64,000 nt of DNA from Zymoseptoria tritici IPO323 (Eukaryota > Ascomycota > Dothideomycetes > Mycosphaerellales > Mycosphaerellaceae). The DNA lies in the NCBI RefSeq assembly GCF_000219625.1, contig NC_018217.1:1426001-1490000 (forward strand), read 5' to 3'. Every line of letters begins with the position of its first letter. Position 1 is the first letter of the stretch. Positions 50,559 to 63,400 of the stretch are shown here, piece by piece. The notes beneath the pieces were generated by a model. That model searched no databases. It was given only the letters and a program-made list of their open reading frames with translations, and was not told the origin of the DNA. The position numbers and the translations under genes are program-made.

Positions 50559-53500
50559 GAAGTGCGATCAGTCTCACTGATTCACGAGGCTGGGAAATCT
50601 CGTCCTGAACACATGCGGCGGTCTGACGATTCCGGGTCCGAAAAATTCGGGAGCTGTGCCAAACAGGTGGATTCCGAGTACACAGTCCGTGGCTCGAGTG
50701 ACGGAAATTCTTGCTCTGGTGTCCAGAAGGTGAGCTTCGATACAACAAAGACCAAAACGACGCCACTTGCTGGCAATGTCGATCTCGGCCCAGAGGTGCT
50801 CAGCTTTTGAATGGTAACGTGAGCCTTTGCCTGATCGTTGTAGCGGCGGCAATAACGAGCGTGTGTCCAGGCGAAAGCTGGTGTGGCCGTCGCGGCGGGA
50901 CGCGGCGGGAGTCAGCAGCGGGTGTCAAGGATGAGAGACGAGAGGTCGAGGGAGGTGAAGTGCAGTCAGTTCGGAAGAAAAGGCGAAACCGGCCGGGATC
51001 AGTTGAGATGCGGAGCGGAAGAATGTTGGCCACGCAGCATCCGAAAGTCAAGGCTCGTCGTTCATGGCTGCACAGACACGAATGTAGGTAGTGCCGGGAC
51101 GTTTGTCCGGATGCGAGCGAGATTTCAAAGAAAGGTTTTGCGCAGGGCACGCCGGCAGGAGAAGGCAAATCGTTGTTCTGGCGGAGTGGGATGGGGATTG
51201 GGTTTGGGTTTGGGAATTGAGATGCGAAGACAAGAAGCGGTATCTAGCCCAAAGCTAAACGACAACCTTACCGGCGACCGTGGGACACCCCGGGTAGGAT
51301 TTGCGAGCCGAATAGCACGCGGGCGGCGTGTGGCGGCGTGGTGTTGGGGTGTAATAAGGGTGCGCCGATCTCGTCGCCCAAGATGGAGGAAGCCAGTGCA
51401 CTGCAGCAAGGGACCAGGACTCCAGGAGCGACTTCCGAAGAAAACAGTGGGGAGGACTTCCTTTTGCCGGCCATGTCCTCATCCGGTCCCACTGCGACCC
51501 AAATTGCCGGGCTGTTTGAGTTGGCAAGCTTGCCTTACCTTACCATCTGTGATCTCTTCCAAATAAGCTGAAAGAATGCCGCCTTCGGCAAACGCTGGGA
51601 GTGGGCTTGGCGACTCCGTATGCGCGCTTCGTTCACAGACCGGCAACGACATGTGAACGTGGTGGCACTGCTACACGATTCGTCTGGCCCCACTACTGAG
51701 GCCGGTCCTGTCCTGCCTTGTAAAGCCACCATGACCCTCGCATCTAGGGCTCGTCGGTACGAATGCGTGCGTGCGACAACGACGATCGCTTTCTCCACGA
51801 CGAGTCGCACCAGCCGTGCAGTAACTATTGCCCGCGAGTCCACTCATCCGAACCATGTCTAGCCGTCGTACAAGCACTACGTAGCCACAAGCCCGAACCA
51901 GCGTGGTAGACTAATTCTACTACAACGGCTTCCTTGTTCAATCCCGGCTGGATGCCGAACCACGTCGGCGCACAGCATCAGTGGCGTAGAGGCTTCGGTG
52001 CATGGTGCTCCGTCTGGGCCGCGACGCCGCAAGTCGCCGAGGCGTCGTATGCGATCCTTCAAACAAGCCTTTGGCTGGGTCTTCAATCAATTGATCCTAT
52101 TCACGCCATGCGGAAAATTCCTTTGAAGCTGGTGATGAGGATTTGTAGCAGCAACGTCCAGTCTTCAATGCTGGAACTTGTTCGCATCTCAACATTCATG
52201 CTCAGCTCACCACCCCACCACGCGAGTAATCTTGCTCCCCACCGAGGAATTGGCATCTCCGCTGCGGTCTTCCAAAGCTCATCGGCCGGCTTCCCGTGGC
52301 TGTGCGCTATAGATGGCGCTAGTGCGTTATCCGAGATGCATGTGAGGGTCTTTCACGATCTAGAACGCCTCTCGGCAGGAGCATCCTACTCCTTCGTTGC
52401 TTCCGACTCGTTGGCTTCATCAGCTTGGTCCTGAACAGCGTCATAGCCACATCCGAACCAATTCGGAACTTGCCTACCTCGTAGGCTTCGTGCTTGGAAT
52501 TTGGCGATGGCGCGTTCCCACGATACTTGGATGTCGGCTGAGATATGATTGGCGCTCTCTGGTGTCCTCGGAGCTGACTTGACCAGCCCGTGTGCAGAAT
52601 CTGCAGAGTCCATGATCGCGGTCGGCATTGCGGTGTGGCGTGAACAATGCCTCATCAGGCTCGAAACCTTTCCATTACTCGAAGCGAAGATCAGCTCATC
52701 AGGAGCATTGTGTGGGAGACATGGGCTGACATCAGCACACGATGGGCTCATTTCCAAGAGCCGTGACGAAGCCGAGAATCGCATATTCCAAATCGGGCCA
52801 GCGTCATTCAAAGTCCACTCTGAAACGGACGTGCATCTTCCGGTCAGTTTCGTATAGTGCGATCCTCGTGGGGCTGACTCTCTCTTACCACTGCCCAGGC
52901 AGAGTCTGAAGCCGAGTGATTTCGGGCACAGCAGCCGAGACGCGCTTGCTCGGAAGACCGCATTGGAGCCAGCGGGTCGGGCGCTGTCCATGTACCTACC
53001 TAAAGTATGCCTCAAGTGAATGGCTCGAGTCATCAAAATTTGATAGCTGAGTAAGGCGAACATTGAAGGGCGAGATCGAAACATATTGTCCACGATGAGA
53101 GATCATCCCTGCCTTTGTTGATGCAGAACCATCCCGACCCTTTCGGCAATGTTTACCACATCGGCGAAACAGCGGACATATGCGGGGAGCGTGAATGAAA
53201 GATCGACTTCAACACTTTCTCTTTAGAGCAAGAGCGCAGCGAGCAACCTCAAAAATTCGGCCAAGGAACCCGCTCTTCTTGGCGAGAGACCAACCACCGT
53301 AAGGAACCGATGATCCGGAAGCTCGAAGCGTGGTTGACATCCCTCAACGGGGGAAAGCTGTGCTGTCAATCTTTGCTTGGCCCGCAGACAATCCAGACGA
53401 GCAGCCCAATAGGTTGAGGGAGATCGACGCTTCGCTTCGGATCGATCTCCGCTCGTCGTAAGATCTTGATCAGGGTCCACTCTGTTCCATGTTTGGCTGA

Positions 53501-54248
53501 GCCTTGGGGATTCGACCCTGTCGTGATGAACATGCACAATGTGCAATGCTCCGATGAAGTCCGGATAGGAGTCCAGCATTGTCCCGTGGTTGAGCTGCTG
53601 GTGAGCCACGGGTGTCGCTGTCCCTCCCTGCTGCCGAGTCAACATCTTGCTGCTAGGACCAATTGATGCAGTGCTTTGTGTTCGATCGAACGTGTGCGTT
53701 TGGACAACCCCGAGCCAATGCCTGGTCGGTACCCAGTAAGTAAGTCGATCATATTGGTCCTCTTGAGAGCGTTCCTTGTGAACACTACGACTCGCTCAGC
53801 ATGCAAGAGCAACATCGGACAGATTCGGTGAATGCTATTTCAGTAAGGTAGTCATGAATTGACTGTCCAAATCTTCGCGGCCTCGCTACCTGACCGCCGA
53901 TATCGACCAGCCGTAATAGTGGACGACTGACAACGTGCTCACAACGTGGCAGTCTCGCACCTCAGTCCACGGGGAGCCAATCGAGGAGCATCGTGTCCGT
54001 GCATGCAGTGCGATCCAGCATCGCTCTTGCTCGTCGGAGGTGGCCGCCAAATGTTTCGGCTACCAGAATCTTCGTAGAAGGGCGGCTTAGAGCATGCACC
54101 AGACATCAACGGCCAGGAAAAAGCGAAATCGCAATCCCGTGACTTCGCACTGAAGCGAGCAGAATACAGCATCGACCTTGCAGCAAAAGCTCCGCAGAGA
54201 AGGACCACCGCCAAGCGCCGACCACCACTTCAACACCACCCCCCGACC
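50559..54248. other. 3.7-kb gene-poor gap
   Basis: The largest stretch without a supported gene outside the transposon zone. Open frames up to 235 codons (52386-53093 minus) and 227 codons (50883-51566 plus) are present, but none shows domain motifs, and frames overlap on both strands as expected by chance at about 53% GC. No AT-rich RIP signature, defined terminal repeats or RNA gene was seen. The first part should hold the large Zn2Cys6 gene's promoter, and the end the adenine deaminase promoter. Confidence 0.4.
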
Positions 54249-55381
54249 ATGTGTCAAGACAGCCTCCACGACCTTTTGAAGTCGCTGCCAAAATGCGAGC
54301 ACCACATGCATCTCGAAGGCGCCTTGACGCCCAAGTTGCTCTTCCAACTTGCCTCGAAGAATAAAATCCAGTGACCGGCAGACGACCAGGCCTTCACATC
54401 AACAGAGACTCTGCTCGAGCGATACAACCACTTCACCTCCTTGGATGATTGTAAGTTTCGTGCAGCTTCACACGGTTGGACACATCTGACCCTTCTCTCC
54501 TAGTCCTACACTACTACTATATCGGCATGAGCGTCCTGATCGACTCCGCCGATTTCGAAGCTCTCGCCTTGGATTACTTCGAACACGCCGCCGCAGATGC
54601 GGTCATGCGCGCGGAAGTTTTCTTTGACCCACAAGCCCACCTCGAACGCGGCGTCTCCTACGAGACCGTGCTCGCGGGCTTCGGGCAGGCTCGCAAGCGC
54701 GCTCAACTCGAACTCGGTATCTCCAGCGACCTGGTCTGTTGTTTCTTACGCCATCTGCCTGTCGCAGACTCACTTGCCATGTTTCAAATGGAAGCGGTGC
54801 AAGCGAGCTTTGCGCGCGGAGAGATCATCGGCATTGGTCTGGACTCCAGCGAGAATGGCTTCCCGCCCGAGTTGTTCACCGACATCTACTCCCAGGCGAA
54901 AATGCTGGGTATGCGCCGTACAGCCCACGCCGGCGAGGAAGGACCTGCAGCATACATCCGAGCATCTCTCGACGATCTCAGCGTGGAACGCATCGATCAC
55001 GGTATCCGACTTGCCGACGATCCGGCACTGCTCGCACGCATCGCTCGAGAAGGCATCATGCTGACCGTCTGCCCGATGAGTAATGTCCTCCTTCGCTGCG
55101 TGACGCAGGTTTCGGAACTTCCAATCCGCGCTTTCCTCGATGCCAACGTGCGGTTCTCGATCAACTCGGACGATCCGGCGTATTTCGGGAACAACTACAT
55201 TCTCGACAACTACTGCGCGGTGCAGAATGCGTTCGGCTTGAGCGTGGACGAGTGGACGACGATCTGCCAAAATGGTATCCGCGGCAGTTGGTGCAGCGCG
55301 GCACGGAAGGAGGAGATGTTGACGAAGTTGACCGAGGTAATCGGCTTGTGGCGGGAGGCACAGCAGGGAGTGGATAGGTAA
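54249..55381 (+). CDS. aah1: Adenine deaminase (Aah1-like) interrupted by an in-frame TGA
   Basis: Exons 54249-54450 and 54504-55381; a 53-bp intron (GTAAGT...CCTAG). The full frame is 360 codons. The metal-binding HxH is in [11 protein letters not shown] (H19, H21). Downstream, [39 protein letters not shown] and [16 protein letters not shown] supply the remaining zinc ligands and catalytic residues, and the GMSVLI and CFLRHLP blocks mark the adenine-specific branch rather than adenosine deaminase. The enzyme converts adenine to hypoxanthine in purine salvage. Codon 42, at 54372-54374, reads TGA where homologues have a hydrophobic residue, with no possible normal-sized intron to remove it. 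One T-to-G change in a TTA Leu codon would explain it. All other residues look functional, so this is a very recent null allele, a sequence error, or a readthrough case. Confidence 0.8.
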
Positions 55382-56664
55382 GAAGCGATGCTGGTCGATG
55401 GTCTCAGCTCCGGCAACGAGATATGCCGGGTGCCCCTGGATCAGGAGATTTCGTGCCAGCACGGTCTACGGAGCGCAACGCAGGGGTACCGTGCACAATC
55501 GAGACAAACTTCAGCTCCCCACACGACCATCCCTTTCAACATTTCCTCACAAGGGAATCCATGCCTTTCGATAAAACTTTGCCACATGCGTGGTCAGAGA
55601 ACCGCCCGATCTAGAACATAGCAGGGTTCGCAGCCCTACCAGGCTTCCAGAAACGCCGACGACGACAGGCCAGGGCAGGGATGGAGCACGTGCCTGTTAA
55701 TAGAAGTCCAAAAGTTTCTTAGCGAGATGCAGTCAGTCTGCAGGCACTGCGCCGACATGCATGTGCTGTCGATCTATTGAAGTGAGACGGCACTTCCGTT
55801 TCGTATTGTATGCAGTCAAACGAGGAGGAGTTCTAAATGCCACGTTGTGCTGCATGTTACAGGGTGGTGAGGCCTCCTGGCTGTTTGGATGTTCGGGCAC
55901 ATGGGACAGATCGAAGTCGTAAGGAGAGCTGCTGAGACGTGAGATATGAGCTTGAGTTCATTAATCTTTGGTATCGTGCGGTGTATGTACATTCATCTCC
56001 GCAGCGAGCCTGCTCGCTGCATGCCATTTATCCGTTTATGAATAGTCCTGTACAATGTGCGCTGCCTTTCCTCCGGCTTCCGTTTATGTTCAGACTCTGG
56101 CCAAAGTTTCAACCTCCCAAATCATTGATGATATCGCTTGCCATTGCTAGCTTTCCATGCTCTGCCATCATGCCTTCCGTGTCCAACGCTCTGCACTCGT
56201 GGTATGTTCGCCTTTCCTTCCAGCAAGCTCTTCCAATCGTCTCCCCTATCGCTCACAATCGCCCGGTCTCCTTTTCTGCTCTTCCTCATTCGTGCTCCAC
56301 CTCACTAGTTCGTCTTTCGGTCTCGTCCTCCAGTTCACAAGCTCTTTCAAGGTTGCTAGCCATGGTTCGGTAGATGCGAATTTGCCATGCGATTTGATTC
56401 GAGGTCCTCAAACAATGCCCAGTTTCAAACCGCATCCTCCATCGCATGATGACCCCGTCCAGAACACGCACCTTCCAAATCGATTCGAATGCCGGAGCCA
56501 GGCCAGGTGATCACAATCGTTGCAAAATGTTTCCATCAATCAAGGATCTTGCTGCCGTTGATAATTCGAGGGACCGGCCCCATTTTGTCGCTGTTGTTGT
56601 TGGTAATAATCGTTCGCGGGAGTCCTGGACACGGGCAAAATTTTAGCTTCCGATCTTGGTCTCT
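55382..56664. other. Convergent intergenic region
   Basis: About 1.28 kb between the convergent adenine deaminase and Zn2Cys6 genes. The longest frame (55939-56373 plus) is Ser/Leu/Pro-rich without motif. No repeat with defined ends was seen. Confidence 0.4.
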
Positions 56665-58422
56665 TCAAGTCCACAGAGTATGCGCCACGAACCCGCCTCG
56701 AAATCCGCCAAGATTGGAGTAGTCGTAGAGCTGCTCGTTGGCCGGAGCTTGCGTCGTCGTCGCCGCCACGTTCGCCGCCCAATCCGATGCCGGGAACCCC
56801 GGTGACGGCGCGACACCCCAATTTTGCGTGCCGAGGGAGAAGCCTGAATGAGAGTCGCCAATGTCGAGATACGCTGTTGATGATGACGATGTCGAAGATG
56901 AGGGCACAACGGGAGTTGGTCTGCTGGTCCCTGTGGATTGATGCAAGGCCAAGGGCGCGAAGGCCGGGCTCATATTGCCAATGCTCGTGTAGTCGAGGGT
57001 GTTCGCGGTAAGTCGTGCCAGGTGTGGTGACTCTTGCTTGATGAAGTTTGTTTGCTGTTGCGCAATGCTGTTCCGAAAGTGCGAGGCCATGTGCTGCGGG
57101 TAGTTCATGAACGTAGCAATCTCGATGGACGTTTGATCCATTGACTGTGATTGCATGGCATTGGTGAGTAGAACGATGGCTTCAAGCGGCGCAAGTGACA
57201 TTCTGGCGCAGAATGTTGCTCCCAGATCTGGGTACAGCGGCTCCAACGCCAGAGCGGTGGCATAGAAGTGGGCAAGAGTGAGCATAGCAGGGCCCTGTCC
57301 GCCTTGCCGTTGTAGCAGAAGAGAAGGGATCCAGAACAACCATTTCCTCAGCAGGTATAGATGGCTGAAGGACTCGTCGGCATTTTGTGCCGGAGTTGAA
57401 GCGTGCAACCGTTGCATATACGATAAGAGTTGTCCGGTCCAATATGCCTCGGCCTCATGCGTGGAGATCATGTGTTGCAGTTGTTGTAACGAATGAATGG
57501 CGGTTGAGAGGATGGCGTGGCGGTCTATCTGCGAATGCGACAGCTTCCTCGGAGGATATGCACCAGATGACAGGTCGTCCTCGTCAACGTATTCGGCGAA
57601 GATCGATTCGTGTTTCCACAAGTGCATAGTCAGCAGCACAGATCGAATGCCAGCGCGCAACGACGACCAGCTCTGCCTATTGAACATGTCAGAGTCTACG
57701 CCATTTTCGAGACATGATCTGGACTCACCAATCAGTAGCCTGCCAGAGCAGAAGCAGGGACGCGGCCAACACCGCATCGGCGTTGACGTGAGAGAAGTTT
57801 CCAATCGCCTCATGAAGACCGCGCAGCGCAATGGTTCCGTAGTGGATGTGTAGATTTCGAAATTCATCCGAAGACTGGCTCCACGCGAGGTGATTCGCAG
57901 AGAAAGAGAGCAATGCCTGCATCACGTAGGGGTACGATGAAGCAATGCTGAGGAACTTGGGTACCCTCTGTGCCCATAGTGTAAGACCCGAAGTTCCTTT
58001 GAGCTTGAGGTCGTTCGAGATGGTGCACAGATGGTATATCAGTCGTAGCTCGACCATCGAATAGTCCTGTGGTTGTGGTGGTGGGAAGACTTGGAGACTG
58101 GGAAACGGAAAGATGCCCGTTTGCGCCCAATGTTCGATTTGGCTATCGGAGCCATCCGAGAAAAGTAATGACTGCTGCTCGGGACTGTGCTGACCCTCAG
58201 TGTCGGACTCTACGCTGTCCATATAGTCGCACCGAACTTGATGCTTCGTGCAGTTACGACTGCCGGATCAGTTAGCTTGTGATTGGTCCATGTGTTCAGA
58301 CTGGCGACGCACCATTGCGGAAATGTCTCATCGCAACGAATATGTCTTCGTTTGCAAGTTTTGCATCCCTTGCGACTCTTGGTGTGACTTCGCCGAGAAG
58401 GACCTGTACCTTGGCCTGCCAT
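56665..58422 (-). CDS. Zn2Cys6 transcription factor
   Basis: Exons on the minus strand: 58422-58313, 58259-57729 and 57676-56665; introns of 53 and 52 bp, the first with a GCTAAC branch site. The product is 550 residues. The first intron splits the zinc cluster; joined, it reads C20-x2-C-x6-C-x6-C-x2-C-x6-C47 (KGCKTCKRRHIRCDETFPQC, then RNCTKHQVRC), complete only after splicing. The rest resembles the fungal-specific region of Upc2/sterol-uptake-type regulators in layout (MVELRLIYHLCTISNDL, VPKFLSIASSYPYVMQALLS, FRNLHIHYGTIALRGLHEA). The C-terminal 120 residues are Ser/Thr/Ala-rich. A sterol or secondary-metabolism role is only a suggestion. Confidence 0.88.
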
Positions 58423-59970
58423 TGCGAGATGGATGATGCCCGGCAGTTACGCAAGTCAAGTGCAGCGCAAGGCGTGCCGCCTGGGAGAGAAGGCCGAATT
58501 GCGAGGATGCTTGTTGTCCACGATGCAGAAAGACGTCAGTCGATAGCGAGTGTTGGTAAAGGTATCGTTGTGGAGAGTTAATCGTCAGGACTGAACCACC
58601 GCACGGAAGGATCGAGGTCAGGCCGGCAGAGGTTGAATCTTAAGCAAGAGCGAGTGTAAACAATGCCAGATGGGTAGCGACAAGTATAGAATCGATTTAG
58701 CGACAGTGAGGGCCAAGACCTAGAAGTGAATGCGAGGAAAGACCAAGAAGGGGACCTCCCGACGACTACCGAGAGTGCTCTTGATCTCAGAGTGGAGGAG
58801 AACATCAGGTATAAGGGTCTGAGCGGATCGGACACGGTGCCATGTGAGCATGGGAAGGATGGAAGCGATCCCGCGAGTGAGGTGGTCGACAACGCTCGAA
58901 ATAGAGCACAGCTGGACGGTGTGCTAGCCCCAAGAGACATGGCTCGTGAGCGCAACGGAATCTACTGGACTCCGTCGAGGCTAGGGACGACCCTTCTCTC
59001 CTTCTGCGGGTAAATGACATCGGTCGGCACGGCAGTATGGGTTGGTGGGTGTAGAGCCCTGCCAGAACTTGTGCAAGTGAAAGGTTCCCATGCGACAGCC
59101 CCGTTTCTTCTCCCAAGCGACCCATGCCTGCCTATGCCTGACTTTACCGACAAGCTTTTGCAAAGCGTGGCACCGAGGCAGCCTAGGTGCGGTTAATCAA
59201 CGCCACTGCCAGACGGTGCATACTCTGTCCATACGTTGTTTGCTGCTTCGTCCAGGCCACTGGCCTGACTGGACGGAACATTTCCTAGGCGTGGTCTGCA
59301 ATACAACGCTGCTTGACGTTGTCGGCTTGACCGCTCGCTTAAAAAAGGGGCCAAACTCTGCGAGGGTTAAATATAACCACTAGCCCTCGTTACCGACTGT
59401 GCAAGTGCCGAATGGATGACTGCCCGACGTGTGGTCCAAGCATCCCACGGCGTGTCCGAGTCTTCGTCCATGCCCTGGGTTTGTCGATGGTCGATCTTTC
59501 GCCATGCAATGCTTGCACATTGCGGCGCAGCTAGGTCCCTCGTGTCTGCGGCACATGAATCACGAGTCGGGTCGTATCTCACGGCATTTCGAAATGTCTA
59601 CAGAGCATTTACATCATAGACTCCACCACTCTCAGGTGATGCTTCGGTGAGATTGTCTAATGTCTATCGTTCGCTCCATGCGAGGATCGGAATATTCGTC
59701 TCTCCTTACGACCGCTGTTACCAGAAAAGTTTACTTCAGCGACAATCACAGGATACCACCGTCGCCACTCCAAGGTGTTGCTGTTCAATCCATTGCAAAT
59801 AATGCGTCCTGATGCCACTCGGCCCGATGCGGGGCGTGTTATAAATAGCCACCACATGCAGTCCACTAGTGGAACGGGAAGGAGTGACGTCGAGGCGAAA
59901 AAACGGTTGTCTACGCTAAATGTTACCTCACATCCAATTCCTTGACAAACCTCCCCGCCTTACCTCCGCG
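58423..59970. other. Gene-poor border of the transposon zone
   Basis: About 1.5 kb upstream of the Zn2Cys6 gene. Composition is normal up to about 59,960, where it turns sharply AT-rich. Open frames are short and unsupported. The first few hundred bases should contain the regulator's promoter. Confidence 0.4.
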
Positions 59971-59974
59971 GAGG

Positions 59975-60425
59975 CTAAAGTCTGTCCTCTTAGCGTTGTT
60001 TACTACGTTTGTTTTAATACCTTTATAAACTTCCTTAATTAATATCTCTACAACTATATGTCGGAAATACCTTACGATAATCGCGTCTTAATCGTATAAT
60101 ATAGGGCTGTTTATAGGTAGACTTTTAAAAGGATTACGACGGTTATAGATAGTATAAGTGCCGATGTAGCTAGGAAGCTATATACAAGGGCACGTGTTCG
60201 CGCCGGTAGTAATATTACTCGAGATATTCTTTAATATATTAATCTAGTACTACGGAGCGGTAGACTAAAGGTTATTATACTAGGCTTAAAAGAAAGTACG
60301 TAGATGCGACAACTACTACGTAATAAATACCGTCGATAATACTAAACTAAGGCTAGAAATTACGCGATCTAGTAGCTTCGATAGACTCGACAATCCGACG
60401 TTTCTACTACTACCTATATAATAAT
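59975..60425. mobile_element. AT-rich, RIP-degraded repeat relic
   Basis: About 450 bp with abrupt AT enrichment and many TA dinucleotides (tataatatagg, aatatattaatc), while CpG remains fairly common (cgttacga, gtcgataat). CpA and TpG are scarce, the classic outcome of RIP, which changes CpA to TpA. No coding frame survives, and I cannot name the element. It ends where a (taa)n-like tract precedes the LINE. Confidence 0.55.
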
Positions 60426-63400
60426 AATAAAGTCTTGTATTGCTGATCCATCCCTCTATGTAACTATGTACAGGGCAAGCAGCCTTCCCTAAATTTTACT
60501 AAGGGCAAAAAGCTATAGGCATAAAAACCCTCCTAATCTCTTTCTGCTTATGTCTCCTAGGACTATTAGTAGACACCTTTTATTTTAGGTTCCTCTTTTG
60601 GACTCTAGAAGGATCTGTTATCCTATCCTCTTACTAGGTTGTGTACCTAGGCTCCCTTAGCCCTCTCCTCTCGTTCCTGCTCCTCCTTAGCTAGTAGGAA
60701 CTAGTCTAGGACTTCTTCCCCAATTATCTACTTTGCAATTGCCCTAAGACCCTTCTTTGTTAATATTATGCTTTTCTAGTTAGATGTACCTAGCTGCTAG
60801 AATGTTCTGTCTCTCCCCTAGAGGAGAGGGCAGAACATTACTATATACTTTACTATCTAAGCCTAACTTCTACAGCTACATTCTAGTGTCTTCCCTAGGA
60901 CTCTTCTCTTTGTTAGGTAGGCATTAAATCTAATGTGCTTAGTCCTTATCTGTGTAGCAATTATGCTCTGTGCTCTTGTCTAGTTCTAATGTAGAGACCT
61001 TCCTTTTCCTCTATTTGTCTATACTGTAGGTAACCTCCTATTACTGTATTATCTCTTCTTTCTAACTTCTGCCTCCTATCTTGCTTTCTATCTCTCCTAA
61101 ATAAAGGATCTGTTTAGGGGTATTCTATCTTAGTTTCCCCCCTCCTGTTAGAATTTTTCTAAGAGTCTTTCCTATATAGTTTCGTAGGGTGCCCTCTAGT
61201 TTCTTCGATGTCCTTATCTTCTCTAGGCCCCCTGTTCCTAATTTAAGAGTGCCTAACTTACTGCCTTTGTGTACCTCCCTACATCTCGCCTATCCTCCTT
61301 CCTTGCCTAGTTCAAAGCTAGTTGCTGCATATATAGCTTAAAGGGTAGTATCTCTGCCTCTTATTAAAGTACTCCTAGTAGGACACTCTTATATGCTCTA
61401 GTAATCCTTCTTAGGGCAGCATTTTGGACTGCTTTAAGCTCTTTTGTCTAGCTTTTAGATCCCTTCTAAACCCCTTCTACCTTTGCCTACACTTTACAGC
61501 TAAAGGCTATTGCTAGCCTTACAACTACAGTGTAGATGTGCCTAGCCTTCTAGAAGGATGCTCCCCAGGTTAATTAGCTAAGCCTATGCAGGGAGTTTAT
61601 ATGTAACTCTGCTTTCTCTGCAACTTTCCTAATATAGGGTTTCTATATAAGTTTAGTGTCTATTTGCACTCTAAGAAGCCTAAGGTTAGGAACGGGTTTG
61701 CTATTAAATCCTTAGATATTAACTGTAGCTTGTAGGTTGTGTTTCCTTCTTAACCTTGTAAAGTAGATTAGCATGTACTTTTGTAGGGACTAGACTGCTC
61801 TATAAGTCTTTACCTATTCTGCACATTTTTTATAGGCTCTCTTAAGTTTTCTGCAGTTCTCCTCTATGCTTTTTCTAAAGGCCAGAATGTTTGTATTATC
61901 TACAAAGCCTATTACTAATACTCCTGTTTCTTTAATTAGAGGAAGTAGGGTTCTTGCAAAGTATAGGAAGAGGATAGGTAACATTATTAATCCTTAGGGG
62001 ATTCCTGTATACTAGGGCCTTAGTGTGTTAAGGTAGTTCCCTAGCCTAAGACATGTTGTCCTGTCCTAAAGGAAGGATTCTACAAAGGCTACTAGGTTTA
62101 GCTATATTTAGCACATTCTTAGGTAGTAGACCAGTCTTAGGTGTAAAACATTTAGGAAGGCCGCTAAGATATCCAAACACAGCATTAAGGCTACATTCCC
62201 TAGGCCTTTTCCCTAAATAGAGTAGACCTGTTTAGTTACTAGCTCTAGTGCTAATGTTGTTAACCTTTTTAGTCTTCCTCCTATCTAGTTTAGTAGGAAC
62301 AGGTTTCTTTCCTTAGCGGCCCTGCTAAGCCTTATCGCTACAAGGGCCTCTAGGACTTTAGAGATTGTATTTAACAGGGCGATTAGTCTGTAGGCTCCTG
62401 CCTTTAAGTAGTCTAGTTTCTAGGGCTTCTTAAGGACTACTGTTGTAAATTCCTTAAAGGGCCTAGGGAGGTATCCTTGTACTATGCAGGCTTACAGGAA
62501 TAGTTGTAGGAGGTCTGCTAGCTCTTTCTTTATCTTCTTTAGGAATAGGTTTAGGATCTAATCTAGTCCTAGTGCCTTGTTTGGTGCAAGCCTCTAGATT
62601 GTAGCTAGGATTTCTCCCTAGGTAATTGTATAGTCTATAGGGATTAGGGCTAGTATAGATCCTGTTATGTCTGTAAGGTCTACCTCTGTTGGCTAAGGGA
62701 AGAACTCCTCTGCAAGGGCCTTAGCCTTCCTAGATATTGTTATCTAGAGGAGTCCAGCCTTATTCTTAATGCCTAGGAACTAGGGGAGAGAGGGTCCTTT
62801 GTTTGCCCTTTCTCTTGCCTACCTTACAAACTTCTATATCTTGCTCTAATCCTTTAAGATCTCTATAACTGTTTTCCTCTAAGCTAGGTTCCCGCTCCTT
62901 TTAATATGCCTCTTCTTTGTATATGCAGTTCTAAGTGCAAGTAGGTAGTTTAGGAGGGATTTGTTCTCCCTCTAGGCTCTCCTAGCCTTCCTCGCTCTCT
63001 TAACTAGCCTAGTGCTTTCCTAGTCCTAACTTATCTTTGCGTATAGTAAGGGTCGGGCTTGTGGTACTAGCTCCTTAACTAGCTGCTAGATTGTCCTCTA
63101 AAGCTAGAGTGCCTATTAGTCTAGGCTCTGCTTTCCCTCTGTAGGTAGCTGTTTAGCCTCTCCCTTTGCTTCTAGGATCTTAGATCTAATTTGTTCCTAT
63201 AGTGCCTTCTTCTACTGTAGCCTTTTCTAGTTCTCTTGCTCTATAATGCCTTAGGTAAAGAGTAATGTCCAGATTAGAAGGTAGTCTAACCCTGTTTCCA
63301 GTTTAGTGCAGGTCCTGCATTATGTTATCTAGTCCTAGATTTCCTTTGTCCTAAAGACTAAGTTAAGGGTTTGAATGCTTAGTCCTCTCTCCTATATTGT

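Noticed and set aside
52386..53093. 235-codon minus-strand frame in the gene-poor gap
   Set aside because: No recognisable domain, no splice context, and equally long unsupported frames occur nearby on the other strand.
53505..53520. Possible tRNA B-box-like sequence (ggattcgaccc)
   Set aside because: No A box or cloverleaf arms could be built around it.
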